This document shows, in pieces, positions 7,306 to 16,660 of a DNA stretch of 64,000 nt (position 1 is the first letter of the stretch; every line of letters starts with the position of its first letter). The DNA comes from Rikenellaceae bacterium (lineage in GTDB: Bacteria > Bacteroidota > Bacteroidia > Bacteroidales > Rikenellaceae). The notes under the pieces are model-generated. The model was not told where the DNA came from and did not search any database. It saw nothing but the letters and a program-made list of their open reading frames with translations. A program made the translations under genes and the position numbers. Location: contig SUZD01000008.1 of the NCBI GenBank assembly GCA_015060105.1, positions 30,685 through 94,684 of the forward strand, read 5' to 3'.

Positions 7306-9471
7306 TTATAGTTTTGCGACCATCTCGAAGTCAATTTGTCGATGACGCAAATCGGTCTGTTTAACACGGATTCTAACTCCGTCGCCCAACATATAACGAC
7401 GCCCCGAACGCTGACCGATAATCTCGTAACTCTTGTCATCAAAGCGGTAGAAATCGTCAATCATATCACGCATTGCAATCATACCCTCGATGCGGGTGTC
7501 GTCCAACTCGACATAGATACCCCAATCGGTCATACCCGAGATATGACCATCGAACTCTTGTCCAACCTTATCCTCCATAAACTCGACCATCTTGTAGCGG
7601 ATAGAGGCTCGCTCGGCTTCGGCAGCCTTAATCTCTTGTTCGGTCGAGTGGGTGCACAGCTTCTCGTAAACAGCCTTTTCGGGTGAGGGCTCACCGGCCA
7701 GATAATCAGCCAACAAACGATGCACCATCATGTCGGGATAACGACGAATAGGCGAAGTGAAGTGGGTGTAGTAGGGGAATGCCAAACCATAGTGACCTAT
7801 GTTGTCAGTCGAATATACCGCCTTTGCCATTGCACGCACGGCAAGTATCGAAATGACATTCTCCTCGGCTCTACCTTTAATCTTCTTCATCAGTCGGTTT
7901 ATCTCTTTGGCTACGGTGCCGGGTTTGTCGGATTTGATTTGATAGCCGAATTTGACGATGAAGTCCGAGAACTTGGTGAGTTTTTCCTCGTTGGGCTTGT
8001 CGTGAATACGATAAACAAAGGTGCGGCCCGAGGCTTTGCGACCTTTCTTGCCGACGAACTCCGCGACATTGCGGTTTGCCAACAACATAAACTCTTCGAT
8101 GAGTTGGTTGCTCTCCTTGAAGACCTTGAATCGAACACCGATAGGCTTTCCTTTCTCGTCCAATTCAAAACGCACCTCGTCGCGCTCCAAAGCCATAGCA
8201 CCCGCAGCAAAACGCTCCTTACGAAGTATTTGTGCAAGTTCGTTGAGTTTCAGAATCTCGGTGGAGAACTCTCCGTGTCCCGTTTCAATTATCTGTTGAG
8301 CCTCGCCATAGGTAAATCGTCTGTCCGAAAGGATAACCGTACGACCAAACCATCTGTCGATAATCTCGGCGTTGTCGTTCATTGTAAACACAGCCGAGAA
8401 ACATAGTTTTTCCTCACCGGGTCGCAACGAGCACAACTCATTGGATAGTCTTTCGGGCAACATCGGGATTGTCCTATCAACCAAATAGACCGAAGTTGCG
8501 CGCTCCACCGCCTCGCAATCTACAATAGAGCCCGGGCGGACATAGTGTGTAACATCGGCGATGTGAACTCCGACCTCCCACAAACCATCTTCGGTGCGTC
8601 GAACCGAGAGCGCATCATCAAAGTCTTTGGCATCATCGGGGTCGATGGTAAAGGTTGTTACATTGCGGAAATCGCGTCGGCGGGCATACTCCTTCTCGCT
8701 GATTGTGCCATTTATGGCGTTGGCCTCTTGTTCAACTTCACGGTCAAAACCATAGGGTAGGCCGAACTCCGCCAAAATGGCGTGCATCTCGGTATCGTTG
8801 TCGCCAGCCCAGCCAAGTACATCGACTATGCGTCCTGTGGGATTCTTGCTGTTTATATCCCAATCATCAACTTCGACTACAACCTTTTGTCCATTCTCAA
8901 CAGCAGGTGTGTCGCGTGTGAACTTGACATAGATGTCGTAAGGCATCTTGCGAGAGTCGCTTTTGACAAAGGCGTAGGAACTACCAACCTCAATTAAACC
9001 GACATATCGTGCTTTGTTACGCTCAACAATCTCGACAATGCTACCTTCCATACGCCCACCTCGTCGGGTGCGTATGATAGCCATTTTTACAAGGTCACCG
9101 TCAAGTGCGTGTCCGCCATTCTCGTTTTCGACAAAGATATCCTCTTCGACGCCCTCGACGCTAACATACATATTGCCTGTTGGTTGCATCGTGACGCGTC
9201 CGACCATAGTGGCCAACGACTCTTTGTTCAGACGGAAACGATTGCGACGTCCCATCTCGGCAAATCCCTCTTTGAGGAGCTGCTCGATGATAAACCAAGT
9301 ATCCTCTTTGCCACCGTTGTCAATGCCTCCACCGGCATTGCACAAATCACGAAAAGAGTGGTTGAGCGTCGGCTCTCGTTTGAGCAACGCCATAATCTTC
9401 TCACGGCGAATCTCGATAGGTACAGGAGCTCCACCGCGTTTCGCTTTGTTAATTTTTCTCTTCTTAACCAT
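7306..9471 (-). CDS. rnr: Ribonuclease R (RNase II/R family 3'-5' exoribonuclease)
   Basis: RNase R degrades structured RNA processively from the 3' end. The 721-aa product has a basic N-terminal region with a winged-helix-like segment, cold-shock domains (about 85-215) and the RNB catalytic domain. The metal-binding signature TIDPDDAKDFDDALSV lies at 275-290. A C-terminal S1 domain includes GHISGMTDWGIYVEL. Length fits VacB/RNase R better than RNase II. It is the last gene of a minus-strand cluster (S41 protease, 75-aa protein, rnr) with spacings of 2-3 bp and ends at a terminator. Confidence 0.95.
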   Translation of the reverse strand: MVKKRKINKAKRGGAPVPIEIRREKIMALLKREPTLNHSFRDLCNAGGGIDNGGKEDTWFIIEQLLKEGFAEMGRRNRFRLNKESLATMVGRVTMQPTGNMYVSVEGVEEDIFVENENGGHALDGDLVKMAIIRTRRGGRMEGSIVEIVERNKARYVGLIEVGSSYAFVKSDSRKMPYDIYVKFTRDTPAVENGQKVVVEVDDWDINSKNPTGRIVDVLGWAGDNDTEMHAILAEFGLPYGFDREVEQEANAINGTISEKEYARRRDFRNVTTFTIDPDDAKDFDDALSVRRTEDGLWEVGVHIADVTHYVRPGSIVDCEAVERATSVYLVDRTIPMLPERLSNELCSLRPGEEKLCFSAVFTMNDNAEIIDRWFGRTVILSDRRFTYGEAQQIIETGHGEFSTEILKLNELAQILRKERFAAGAMALERDEVRFELDEKGKPIGVRFKVFKESNQLIEEFMLLANRNVAEFVGKKGRKASGRTFVYRIHDKPNEEKLTKFSDFIVKFGYQIKSDKPGTVAKEINRLMKKIKGRAEENVISILAVRAMAKAVYSTDNIGHYGLAFPYYTHFTSPIRRYPDMMVHRLLADYLAGEPSPEKAVYEKLCTHSTEQEIKAAEAERASIRYKMVEFMEDKVGQEFDGHISGMTDWGIYVELDDTRIEGMIAMRDMIDDFYRFDDKSYEIIGQRSGRRYMLGDGVRIRVKQTDLRHRQIDFEMVAKL

Positions 9472-9474
9472 ACT

Positions 9475-9702
9475 CTACAAATCTATTATAGTGGTGTCTG
9501 TTAAAGGCTCGATTTCGACACTGATTGAATTGTTTTGCAAAGTGTCGTTTACATTTATGTTGATACTATCTTCGACAGTGTTTTGCATCTCGACGGTGCA
9601 TTGTTGCTTGCAATGCCACAGGCCTTCGCGTTGGTCCAATGCGGCAAAGACAATCACAACGATTGTTGCGATTGAAAGTAATACGGCCAGAAATTTTTTC
9701 AT
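9475..9702 (-). CDS. Small membrane-anchored hypothetical protein (75 aa)
   Basis: An N-terminal hydrophobic segment (residues 4-22, KFLAVLLSIATIVVIVFAA) looks like a signal anchor. It is followed by a short extracytoplasmic part with CKQQC (two cysteines five residues apart) and an Asn/Thr/Asp-rich tail. The ORF fits exactly between the S41 protease stop (2 bp away) and rnr start (3 bp away), which supports it as a real translated gene. I know no function for it. Confidence 0.7.
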   Translation of the reverse strand: MKKFLAVLLSIATIVVIVFAALDQREGLWHCKQQCTVEMQNTVEDSININVNDTLQNNSISVEIEPLTDTTIIDL

Positions 9703-9704
9703 TG

Positions 9705-11360
9705 TTAGTTGATGTTAGTCTCTCCCAAAACCTCCAACGCTTTGAGCATTGTAGGGTCAATAGTATAGATGTTGGAGTAGTAACCGCTATAATCGAGTGT
9801 AGCATTGCGACCGATGTAGGCTCTGATTTGCGCCATTAGCAACTCTTTCGACTCTTCGATTTGCTCGGTGTTGGGCTTAACTCCTTTGGCTTCGGCATAG
9901 CGCACAAGGCCATCAAGCAGGGTTTTGTCGGCATCGAGCATAGCGTTGAGTTTGCTAATATCGTTATTCACAGCGTTGAGCTCCTTACGATGTTTGTCGG
10001 TGTACTCCATTGTATAGCGATATAAGATATTCTTGGCGGTAACTTCGCGGAAATATGGAGTAACCGAAGTGGTGTCGAGTGGAACAAATATGTCGGGCAT
10101 AATACCTCCGCCACCATAAACAACTTTTCCTTCGGGTGTGTAGTATTTCAACGAATCTACCAATTTGATGCTATCGACGTTGAATAACTCGTCGTGCATA
10201 TATCTATTATAAATATCCATAGCATACTCCTCGGAGCCCTTGTCGTAGGGTTTCTGTATGGAGCGTCCTGTGGGTGTATAATAACGCGCTATGGTAAGTC
10301 GTAGAGCAGAACCATCGGGATAGGGAATGTGGCGTTGCACCAAAGCCTTGCCAAACGAGCGTCGTCCGATAATTGTGCCCTGATCATTATCTTGAATTGC
10401 TCCGGCCAAAATCTCGCTTGCCGAAGCACTGTTCTCGTTGATGAGAACGACTATTTCGAGGTCGGAGTACATACCATCTTTGCGACTGTACTCCTCAATA
10501 CGATTACCTGCTCGGTCAACCGTATAGACCACAAGTTTTCCGTTGGGAAGGAACATCTCGCCAATGTAGATGGCTTGGTCGAGTAGTCCTCCTCCGTTGT
10601 CGCGCAAATCGAATATGAGTTTTGTCATACCCTGCTCGCGCAACTCTCCGAGTGCTTTTTGCATCTCGGTATATGATGTTTTTGCAAAACTCGAAAGGCG
10701 TACAAAACCGATTTTGTCGGTCATCATAAACGAAGCTTCGACGCTATTCAAGGGAATTTTGTCGCGCTTAACAGTGAACGAAATCAACTCATCGACACCA
10801 TAGCGTTTGATACCGAGTTTAACTTTCGTTCCACGTTTGCCTCGCAGACGTTTGACGATTTTGTCTTGGGGAATCTTGCGTCCTGCCACCAACGAATCGT
10901 CAATGGTCATAATACGGTCACCGCTTTGAATACCCATCTTGTCGCTTGGTCCTTTGGGTACCACATTCATTACGACAATGGTGTCGCTACTCATATTGAA
11001 TACAACGCCAATACCGTCGAACTCTCCCTCGATAGGCTCGTTAGCCTCCTGCATCTCGTGGCGAGGAATATACGACGAGTGGGGGTCGAGCTCCTCCATA
11101 AGTTGCGGAATAGCCAACTCCACAAGAGAATCGACACTTACGGGATCGACATACATTGCCGAGATGAGTTGCAGCGTTTGCGAAAGTTTATCGCCTGTGA
11201 AGACAAGTGAGTTCTCAATGGAATTTTCCTCTTCTTGGGGCTGCACCTCTTCGCTCGAAGAGGATGTCGGCGTCAGAAGATAACCGAGGCCGACACCTGC
11301 AACGAGTGATATTGCAATTAGTAGCGGTGTAATAACCGTTTTTTTCGAGTTTTTATACAC
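9705..11360 (-). CDS. S41 family C-terminal processing peptidase (CtpA/Prc-like)
   Basis: The 551-aa protein has an N-terminal membrane anchor (residues 9-29), then an acidic linker and a PDZ domain (about 95-190, with GPSDKMGIQSGDRI). The tail-specific protease domain follows. The catalytic serine is the middle one of NSASASE (Ser313) and the general-base lysine is in SFGKAL (Lys338), the 25-residue spacing known for Prc/CtpA. A C-terminal helical extension (about 400-551) is typical of Bacteroidota members. It acts in the periplasm on C-terminal tails of envelope proteins. It starts 8 bp downstream of the DUF3078 gene's stop, so the two are probably co-transcribed. Confidence 0.93.
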   Translation of the reverse strand: MYKNSKKTVITPLLIAISLVAGVGLGYLLTPTSSSSEEVQPQEEENSIENSLVFTGDKLSQTLQLISAMYVDPVSVDSLVELAIPQLMEELDPHSSYIPRHEMQEANEPIEGEFDGIGVVFNMSSDTIVVMNVVPKGPSDKMGIQSGDRIMTIDDSLVAGRKIPQDKIVKRLRGKRGTKVKLGIKRYGVDELISFTVKRDKIPLNSVEASFMMTDKIGFVRLSSFAKTSYTEMQKALGELREQGMTKLIFDLRDNGGGLLDQAIYIGEMFLPNGKLVVYTVDRAGNRIEEYSRKDGMYSDLEIVVLINENSASASEILAGAIQDNDQGTIIGRRSFGKALVQRHIPYPDGSALRLTIARYYTPTGRSIQKPYDKGSEEYAMDIYNRYMHDELFNVDSIKLVDSLKYYTPEGKVVYGGGGIMPDIFVPLDTTSVTPYFREVTAKNILYRYTMEYTDKHRKELNAVNNDISKLNAMLDADKTLLDGLVRYAEAKGVKPNTEQIEESKELLMAQIRAYIGRNATLDYSGYYSNIYTIDPTMLKALEVLGETNIN

Positions 11361-11368
11361 TTAATATT

Positions 11369-12505
11369 CTATTTATTTCGGAATGTGTACGACAAACCAA
11401 TCGAAGTAAAGTAACTGATTTGCAACGCATCAACCTCTTGACGGTCGTAGTACAAATCGCATTTGAGTTGCAAAGTCAGATACTTGATAAGAGCGATATC
11501 AAATGTATTGTTCCATTTGAAGGTAGGAATAATATGTTTGTAAGGCTCCACTCCGTCGTATTGGCTCTCGCGAGTGATGTCGGTAATCCAACCATAGAAT
11601 GTGCTCATATCTGTACGATAGCGAACAATCTGTTTGCGGTCGAAATAGACATCCAAACTGATGCTGAGGCTCGAACCACCCTCAAAACGACAAGGCGAAT
11701 AGTAATATTGTCCGGGAGTAGTCGGTTTCTTATTCTTCGGGAAGAGCATACCATAGGGGTTCTTGCTTGTAGCTGTGCCCAAAGAGTCTATCGAGTAACT
11801 GCGAAGTTCGGGGTTAGATACGAACTTGGTTTGGCAAGACAGCGGGTTGAAGTTGATTTTGATAGGGAATTTCTTCTCGGGGCTGGTAAACTTAACACCG
11901 ACACCGATTGTCAGGTCTGCGGGCGAAAGGAAGCTACTTTTGAGGTTGCCATTCTTGGCCTCGGTACGGTTTGCATATCCTTTGTCGAACTGGCTGTTGA
12001 AAGCAAGTGATGCCGAATACGCCCAATTCTTACGAGGACCCTCTTTACCAAAGTCCCACGAGGGGTTTACGGTCAATTTGAAGAAGTCGTTATTCTTAAA
12101 CCATTTGTCGCTTGCTTGGTAAACCTGACCATAACCTGCATCGAATTTAGAATCGAGAGTGAACAGGTTCTTCTTGTAGATGTGCTTGATGTTGAGCGAA
12201 GCCGACAAGCTGATGTTATTCTCACCACCCTTCAAATCGGTTCTTGTTTTGTTGTAGGCGTTCAAAATACCTTGAATTTTACCACCAATCTCGAAGTAGT
12301 TACGCTCTTTGCGTGCTGCTTTGCGCTCGGCTTTGAGTTTTGCGGCAGTCTGGTATTCGATGTCTATTGCACTTTGAGTAGCAACAGGCTCTGCGCTTGT
12401 AGCAACGGGTGTAGCCGCCTCGGTAGTGGTGTTGACATTGAATTGTGCGTGTGCCGACATTATAGTCGCCATACACAGCAATAATGATGCAGTAAATTTC
12501 TTCAT
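11369..12505 (-). CDS. DUF3078-type outer-membrane beta-barrel protein
   Basis: The track's ORF begins at 12685, but a clear signal peptide starts at the ATG at 12505 (MKKFTASLLLCMATIMSAHAQ). The promoter at 12531-12563 lies between the two starts, so 12505 (or 12511, two codons earlier) is the real start, giving 378 aa. After a Thr/Ala-rich linker and a charged helix come alternating amphipathic beta strands (e.g. SLDVYFDRKQIVRYRTDM) ending in an aromatic strand SYTFRNK, as in outer-membrane barrels. The strand pattern resembles the Bacteroidota DUF3078 family; that family name is from memory. Function unknown, perhaps structural or porin-like. Confidence 0.8.
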   Translation of the reverse strand: MKKFTASLLLCMATIMSAHAQFNVNTTTEAATPVATSAEPVATQSAIDIEYQTAAKLKAERKAARKERNYFEIGGKIQGILNAYNKTRTDLKGGENNISLSASLNIKHIYKKNLFTLDSKFDAGYGQVYQASDKWFKNNDFFKLTVNPSWDFGKEGPRKNWAYSASLAFNSQFDKGYANRTEAKNGNLKSSFLSPADLTIGVGVKFTSPEKKFPIKINFNPLSCQTKFVSNPELRSYSIDSLGTATSKNPYGMLFPKNKKPTTPGQYYYSPCRFEGGSSLSISLDVYFDRKQIVRYRTDMSTFYGWITDITRESQYDGVEPYKHIIPTFKWNNTFDIALIKYLTLQLKCDLYYDRQEVDALQISYFTSIGLSYTFRNK

Positions 12506-12530
12506 AAGCATAAATGTTTGAATTTTGTTA

Positions 12531-12563
12531 CAAAGATATGATTTTTCGGATATATTTCTCAAA
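12531..12563 (-). promoter_or_regulatory. Consensus promoter for the DUF3078 gene
   Basis: Read on the minus strand: TTTG (12563-12560), 21-bp spacer, TATCTTTG (12538-12531). This matches TTTG-N19-21-TAnnTTTG and lies 26 bp upstream of the ATG. Confidence 0.75.
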
Positions 12564-12606
12564 CTTTTTACGATATTTGTACTTGGTATAACAAAAACCG
12601 ACAAGT

Positions 12607-13449
12607 ATGAAGTATATAGGTGCACATGTAAGCATAAGTGGAGGTGTCGAGAACGCTCCCGAGAATGCCCGAGCCATTGGCGCAACGGGCTTTGCGTTAT
12701 TTACTAAAAATCAACGACAATGGTTTGCGCCCGCTCTTTCGGACTCTTCAATTAAGTTGTTTCGCGAGCGTTGTGCTGCGTGGGGATATCCACCCGAGAG
12801 TATAATGCCTCACGATAGTTACCTTATCAATTTGGGTAACCCCGATCCAGAGGCTTTGGCCAAATCGCTCGACTCGTTTATTGGTGAGTTGCGTCGCTGC
12901 GAGGCTCTTGGTCTTGACCGTTTGAATTTCCACCCTGGAAGCCACCTTAAAAAGATTTCGGAGGAGCAGTGTATCGACTTGATTGCCGAGTCAATAAATA
13001 TTGCGTTGAGTAAGACACAAGGCGTAACGGCGGTAATCGAGAATACAGCAGGACAGGGTAGTAATATGGGTTACCGATTTGAACACTTGGCCGAGATTAT
13101 TCGTCGCGTCGAGGATAAGTCGAGAGTAGGTGTCTGTCTTGATACTTGTCACACCTTTGCTGCGGGTTACGATTTGTCGAGCCGCGAGGCGTGTGAGGCT
13201 ACATTTGCCGAGTTTGACCGAGTAGTAGGTTTTGATTATCTGCGAGGTATGCACCTGAACGATGCAATGAAACCGCTGGGTAGTCGCATTGACCGCCATT
13301 CGTCATTGGGCGAGGGCTTTATCGGCTGGGACTGCTTTGAGTATATAATGGGTGACTCTCGTTTCGATGGTATGCCGCTGACACTCGAAACTATTGACGA
13401 AAATATTTGGCCCGACGAGATTGCAAAACTCAAAAGCTTTGTAAAATAG
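12607..13449 (+). CDS. nfo: Deoxyribonuclease IV (apurinic/apyrimidinic endonuclease)
   Basis: Nfo-type AP endonucleases cut at abasic sites in base-excision repair using three zinc ions. The 280-aa product shows the family's metal-ligand segments in order: GAHVSISGG (6-14), [28 protein letters not shown] and [22 protein letters not shown]. Length equals E. coli Nfo. It is transcribed divergently from the DUF3078 gene. A GATATTTG at 12572-12579, one base off the -7 consensus, may be its promoter. It ends just before a very strong terminator. Confidence 0.96.
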   Translation: MKYIGAHVSISGGVENAPENARAIGATGFALFTKNQRQWFAPALSDSSIKLFRERCAAWGYPPESIMPHDSYLINLGNPDPEALAKSLDSFIGELRRCEALGLDRLNFHPGSHLKKISEEQCIDLIAESINIALSKTQGVTAVIENTAGQGSNMGYRFEHLAEIIRRVEDKSRVGVCLDTCHTFAAGYDLSSREACEATFAEFDRVVGFDYLRGMHLNDAMKPLGSRIDRHSSLGEGFIGWDCFEYIMGDSRFDGMPLTLETIDENIWPDEIAKLKSFVK

Positions 13450-13489
13450 CGTGTGGGCGGCATTGACCGTATTTGTTATAAAAATGTTT

Positions 13490-13533
13490 AAAAGTATCGC
13501 GGACTCTGATGCAGGGTCCGCGATACTTTTCTT
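13490..13533 (+). terminator. Strong terminator after nfo
   Basis: A 15-bp perfect stem AAAAGTATCGCGGAC (13490-13504)/GTCCGCGATACTTTT (13516-13530) with an 11-nt loop and downstream T residues. It isolates nfo from nrdD. Confidence 0.85.
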
Positions 13534-13650
13534 AAACTTGCAGTCACTTTGTGAAGAGTGGATTTTTGTTTGTGAGGGCGTTTGATGAGAATCGAATAGC
13601 CTCTTTTTATCCACTAATGTCTGCGATAAGTAATTTAAGAACAATATAAT

Positions 13651-15858
13651 ATGATACAAACAGTATTAAAACGTGATGGTCGCGTTGTAGGTTTCAATCG
13701 CGAGAAAATAGCAGCTGCTATTCGTAAAGCGATGCTTACAACCGAGGCGGGCGAGGACGAAATCCTTGTTTCCAAAATTGTTGACCGTATTGAGTTCCGA
13801 GGTGCGGAGCAATGCTCTGTCGAGGAGATTCAGGATATGGTCGAGGTGGAGCTTATGAAGTCGCCCCGTAAGGAGGTGGCCAAAAGCTATATTGCTTATC
13901 GTAACCGTCGTAGTATTGCCCGTAAGGCCAAAACTCGCGAGATGTTTCTCGAAATCGTAGAGGCAAAGAGCAATGATGTGACTCGTGAGAACGCCAATAT
14001 GAATGCCGATACTCCCGCCGGTATGATGATGAAGTTCGCAAGCGAAACAACAAAACCGTTTGTGGATGACTATCTGCTTTCGGAGCAAACTCTTTGGGCA
14101 CTTCGCAACAACTATCTGCATATTCACGACAAGGATTATTATCCGACCAAGTCTTTGACCTGTATCCAACACCCGCTTGACCGCATACTCGAACACGGTT
14201 TTGTGGCAGGTCACGGCGAGTCGCGCCCCACAAAACGTATCGAGACCGCCTCGATTATGGCTTGTATCTCGATGGAAACTGTTCAGAATGAGATGCACGG
14301 TGGTCAGGCAATCCCTGCTTTTGATTTCTATTTGGCACCCTATGTGCGTCGTAGTTATATTGAGGAGGTTAAGACCATCGAGAAACTTACAGGATATGAT
14401 TTGGCGCATTTGTACGATGCTCCCATCGAGGATTATATTGCTCGTGACCTTGATTTCCTGCAAGGCGATGAGCGCCTGCAACAACACGCTATTAACCGCA
14501 CAGTTAATCGCGTGCACCAATCAATGGAGGCGTTTATCCACAATATGAATACAATTCACTCGCGTGGCGGTAATCAGGTGGTATTCTCGTCGATTAACTA
14601 TGGTACAGACACCTCTGCCGAGGGTCGTTGCATTATCCGTGAGTTGCTGCAATCGACATTTGAGGGCGTAGGTGGTGGCTCTACCGCTATCTTCCCGATT
14701 CAGATTTGGAAAAAGAAACGCGGCGTAAGTTATCTGCCCGAGGATCGCAACTATGACCTCTATAAATTCGCTTGTAAGGTTGCTGCTCGTCGTTTCTTCC
14801 CCAACTTTGTAAACCTCGATGCAACCTATAACCAACACGAGAAATGGAACGCTGATGACCCTCTGCGCTATAAGTATGAGGTTGCCACTATGGGTTGCCG
14901 TACCCGTGTGTTCGAGAACCGCTTTGGCGAGAAGACTTCAATCGCTCGCGGTAACTTGTCATTCTCGACTATCAATATCGTGCGCTTGGCTATCGAGTGT
15001 ATGTCGATTGAGGATAAAGCTCAACGCATCGAGCGTTTCTTTGCCAAATTGGACGAGTTGTTGGAGGTTACAGCAAGCCAGCTTTGCGACCGCTTTAATT
15101 TCCAAAAGACCGCGTTGGCAAAACAATTCCCGCTGTTGATGTCGTCGTTGTGGACAGGCTGCGAGAATTTGAAACCTACCGACACTATTGAGCGTGTAAT
15201 AAATCAAGGTACTCTCGGTATCGGATTTATCGGCTTGGCCGAGTGTTTGATTGCCCTTATTGGCAAACATCACGGCGAGAGTGAGGAGGCACAAGCGTTG
15301 GGATTGCGTATCGTGACCTATATGCGTGACCGCGTTAATGAGTTCTCGGAGCGTTATCAACACAATTTCAGTGTGCTGGCAACACCTGCCGAGGGTCTAT
15401 CGGGTCGCTTTACCCGCATCGACCGCAAGAAATTCGGCGAAATCCCGGGTGTTACCGATAAGATTTATTATACCAACTCGAATCACGTTCCTGTATATTA
15501 TAAATGCTCGCCCAAGCATAAGGCCGAGATTGAGGCTCCGTATCATGCCTTGACAGGTGGTGGTCACATCTTCTATATCGAGATTGATGGCGATGCAACT
15601 CACAACCCGCAAGCCATTATGGATATTGTGGATTTGATGGATAAGAACAATATCGGTTATTGCTCGGTTAACCACAACCGTAACCGTTGTATGAACTGCG
15701 GATATGAGGACGCACAAGAGAACTTGACAGCGTGCCCCAAATGTGGTAGCGAGGATATCGATAAATTGCAACGTATTACAGGCTATCTTGTAGGTACTAC
15801 CGAACGTTGGAATAAGGCCAAATTGGCAGAGCTGAATGACCGAATTGTCCACAAATAG
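13651..15858 (+). CDS. nrdD: Anaerobic ribonucleoside-triphosphate reductase
   Basis: NrdD makes deoxyribonucleotides without oxygen using a glycyl radical. The 735-aa product has an N-terminal ATP-cone (about 1-95, TVLKRDGRVVGFNREKI), the catalytic barrel with MGCRTRVF, and a C-terminal zinc site of two CxxC pairs (CMNCG...CPKCG). The glycyl-radical motif RITGYL lies about 25 residues from the end. The activase gene nrdG overlaps the 3' end by 23 bp, implying translational coupling. The 200-bp upstream region contains the nfo terminator and no TAnnTTTG box that I can find, so the promoter is unassigned. The gene fits an anaerobic gut-type organism. Confidence 0.97.
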   Translation: MIQTVLKRDGRVVGFNREKIAAAIRKAMLTTEAGEDEILVSKIVDRIEFRGAEQCSVEEIQDMVEVELMKSPRKEVAKSYIAYRNRRSIARKAKTREMFLEIVEAKSNDVTRENANMNADTPAGMMMKFASETTKPFVDDYLLSEQTLWALRNNYLHIHDKDYYPTKSLTCIQHPLDRILEHGFVAGHGESRPTKRIETASIMACISMETVQNEMHGGQAIPAFDFYLAPYVRRSYIEEVKTIEKLTGYDLAHLYDAPIEDYIARDLDFLQGDERLQQHAINRTVNRVHQSMEAFIHNMNTIHSRGGNQVVFSSINYGTDTSAEGRCIIRELLQSTFEGVGGGSTAIFPIQIWKKKRGVSYLPEDRNYDLYKFACKVAARRFFPNFVNLDATYNQHEKWNADDPLRYKYEVATMGCRTRVFENRFGEKTSIARGNLSFSTINIVRLAIECMSIEDKAQRIERFFAKLDELLEVTASQLCDRFNFQKTALAKQFPLLMSSLWTGCENLKPTDTIERVINQGTLGIGFIGLAECLIALIGKHHGESEEAQALGLRIVTYMRDRVNEFSERYQHNFSVLATPAEGLSGRFTRIDRKKFGEIPGVTDKIYYTNSNHVPVYYKCSPKHKAEIEAPYHALTGGGHIFYIEIDGDATHNPQAIMDIVDLMDKNNIGYCSVNHNRNRCMNCGYEDAQENLTACPKCGSEDIDKLQRITGYLVGTTERWNKAKLAELNDRIVHK

Positions 15859-16345
15859 TATCCGAGTTCTCGATATTAAGTACGGCACATCGGTTGATGG
15901 GGTAGGACTTCGTACCTCGATTTATTGTGCCGGTTGCGAGAATGCTTGCCCGGGTTGCCATAATCCGCAATCGTGGGACGAGCGAGGGGGAGAGCCTATT
16001 TCGGTTGAGGAACTTTTCGATAGGGTTGTCGAGGCTGATATGAATGTTACCTTTACGGGTGGCGACCCAATGCTGCACCCCGAGGGTTTTACTGCACTTG
16101 CGCAGATGATTAAAACTCGTACCGATAAGACCATTTGGTGTTATACGGGTTACCGCTTCGAGGAGTTGATTAAGAGTCCAGCTCGCCGAGCCCTGCTTGA
16201 ATTGTGTGATGTGCTGGTAGATGGCCGCTTTGTGCTGGCCGAGAGGGATTTGTCGTTGCGATTTTGTGGGAGTCGCAATCAACGCATAATAGATGTCCCG
16301 CAATCACTCGCCGCAGACAAAGTCATACTAGCTGACTTGGATTAA
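15836..16345 (+). CDS. nrdG: Anaerobic ribonucleotide reductase activating protein (radical SAM)
   Basis: NrdG uses S-adenosylmethionine and a [4Fe-4S] cluster to generate the glycyl radical on NrdD. The 169-aa protein has the cluster motif CENACPGCHN (CxxxCxxC, Cys near 34-41) preceded by GLRTSIYCAG, and the SAM-binding region VTFTGGDPMLH. Length matches the family. It overlaps nrdD by 23 bp and is followed directly by a terminator whose stem begins in its stop codon, so the operon is just nrdD-nrdG. Confidence 0.96.
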   Translation: MTELSTNSIRVLDIKYGTSVDGVGLRTSIYCAGCENACPGCHNPQSWDERGGEPISVEELFDRVVEADMNVTFTGGDPMLHPEGFTALAQMIKTRTDKTIWCYTGYRFEELIKSPARRALLELCDVLVDGRFVLAERDLSLRFCGSRNQRIIDVPQSLAADKVILADLD

Positions 16346-16392
16346 AAAGAGCCTGCCTAACAAAAAGAAACTTGTTGGACAGGCTCTTTTCT
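16345..16392 (+). terminator. Terminator of nrdDG
   Basis: AAAAGAGCCTG (16345-16355) pairs with CAGGCTCTTTT (16380-16390). An inner CTAACAA/TTGTTGG pairing extends the stem. A T-tract follows. Confidence 0.8.
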
Positions 16393-16605
16393 TATTGTAA
16401 GTTTCTGATTAATCTCTGTAAAAATGAAGAAACCAGGCTTTTGAAAAAGCAAAATTAAAAGATGAACTATTATTATCCACAAGTACACGATAGATTTTTT
16501 CTATATTCCGAAAATAGAAAATAATAAATAGAACTATTAGAGGTGTTCTCTACGGAGCAATCTTGCAGTTGTGGTTTGATGGTGGAATTTGGCCTGTGAA
16601 ACAAA
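16393..16605. other. AT-rich spacer without a recognisable gene
   Basis: The 315-bp gap between nrdG and the threonine dehydrogenase gene holds two terminators at its ends and this AT-rich middle. The only small ORF on the plus strand is about 20 codons (starting near 16462, MNYYYPQV...) with no supporting signal. The 92-aa minus ORF of the track (16473-16751) runs into the neighbouring gene antisense. No promoter, repeat or RNA structure is evident. Confidence 0.5.
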
Positions 16606-16648
16606 ATAACAAAAAAGGAGTTCGAAAATTCGAACTCCTTTTTGTTAT
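16606..16648 (-). terminator. Terminator of the threonine dehydrogenase gene
   Basis: A long stem ATAACAAAAAAGGAGTTCG (16606-16624)/CGAACTCCTTTTTGTTAT (16631-16648), with one bulged base and a 6-nt loop, lies 12 bp past the stop. It could act in both directions. Confidence 0.75.
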
Positions 16649-16660
16649 GTGTCAAAGGGA

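Noticed and set aside
12506-12685. Upstream extension of the DUF3078 ORF to 12685
   Set aside because: It would place the signal peptide 60 residues inside the protein, cross the consensus promoter and overlap nfo.
13531-13650. Possible riboswitch or NrdR box before nrdD
   Set aside because: I looked for a cobalamin-type leader and paired NrdR boxes in the 120 bp after the nfo terminator and found no convincing structure or repeat.
16462-16525. 20-codon ORF in the nrdG-tdh gap
   Set aside because: Too short, no promoter or recognisable family, AT-rich surroundings; not enough to call a gene.
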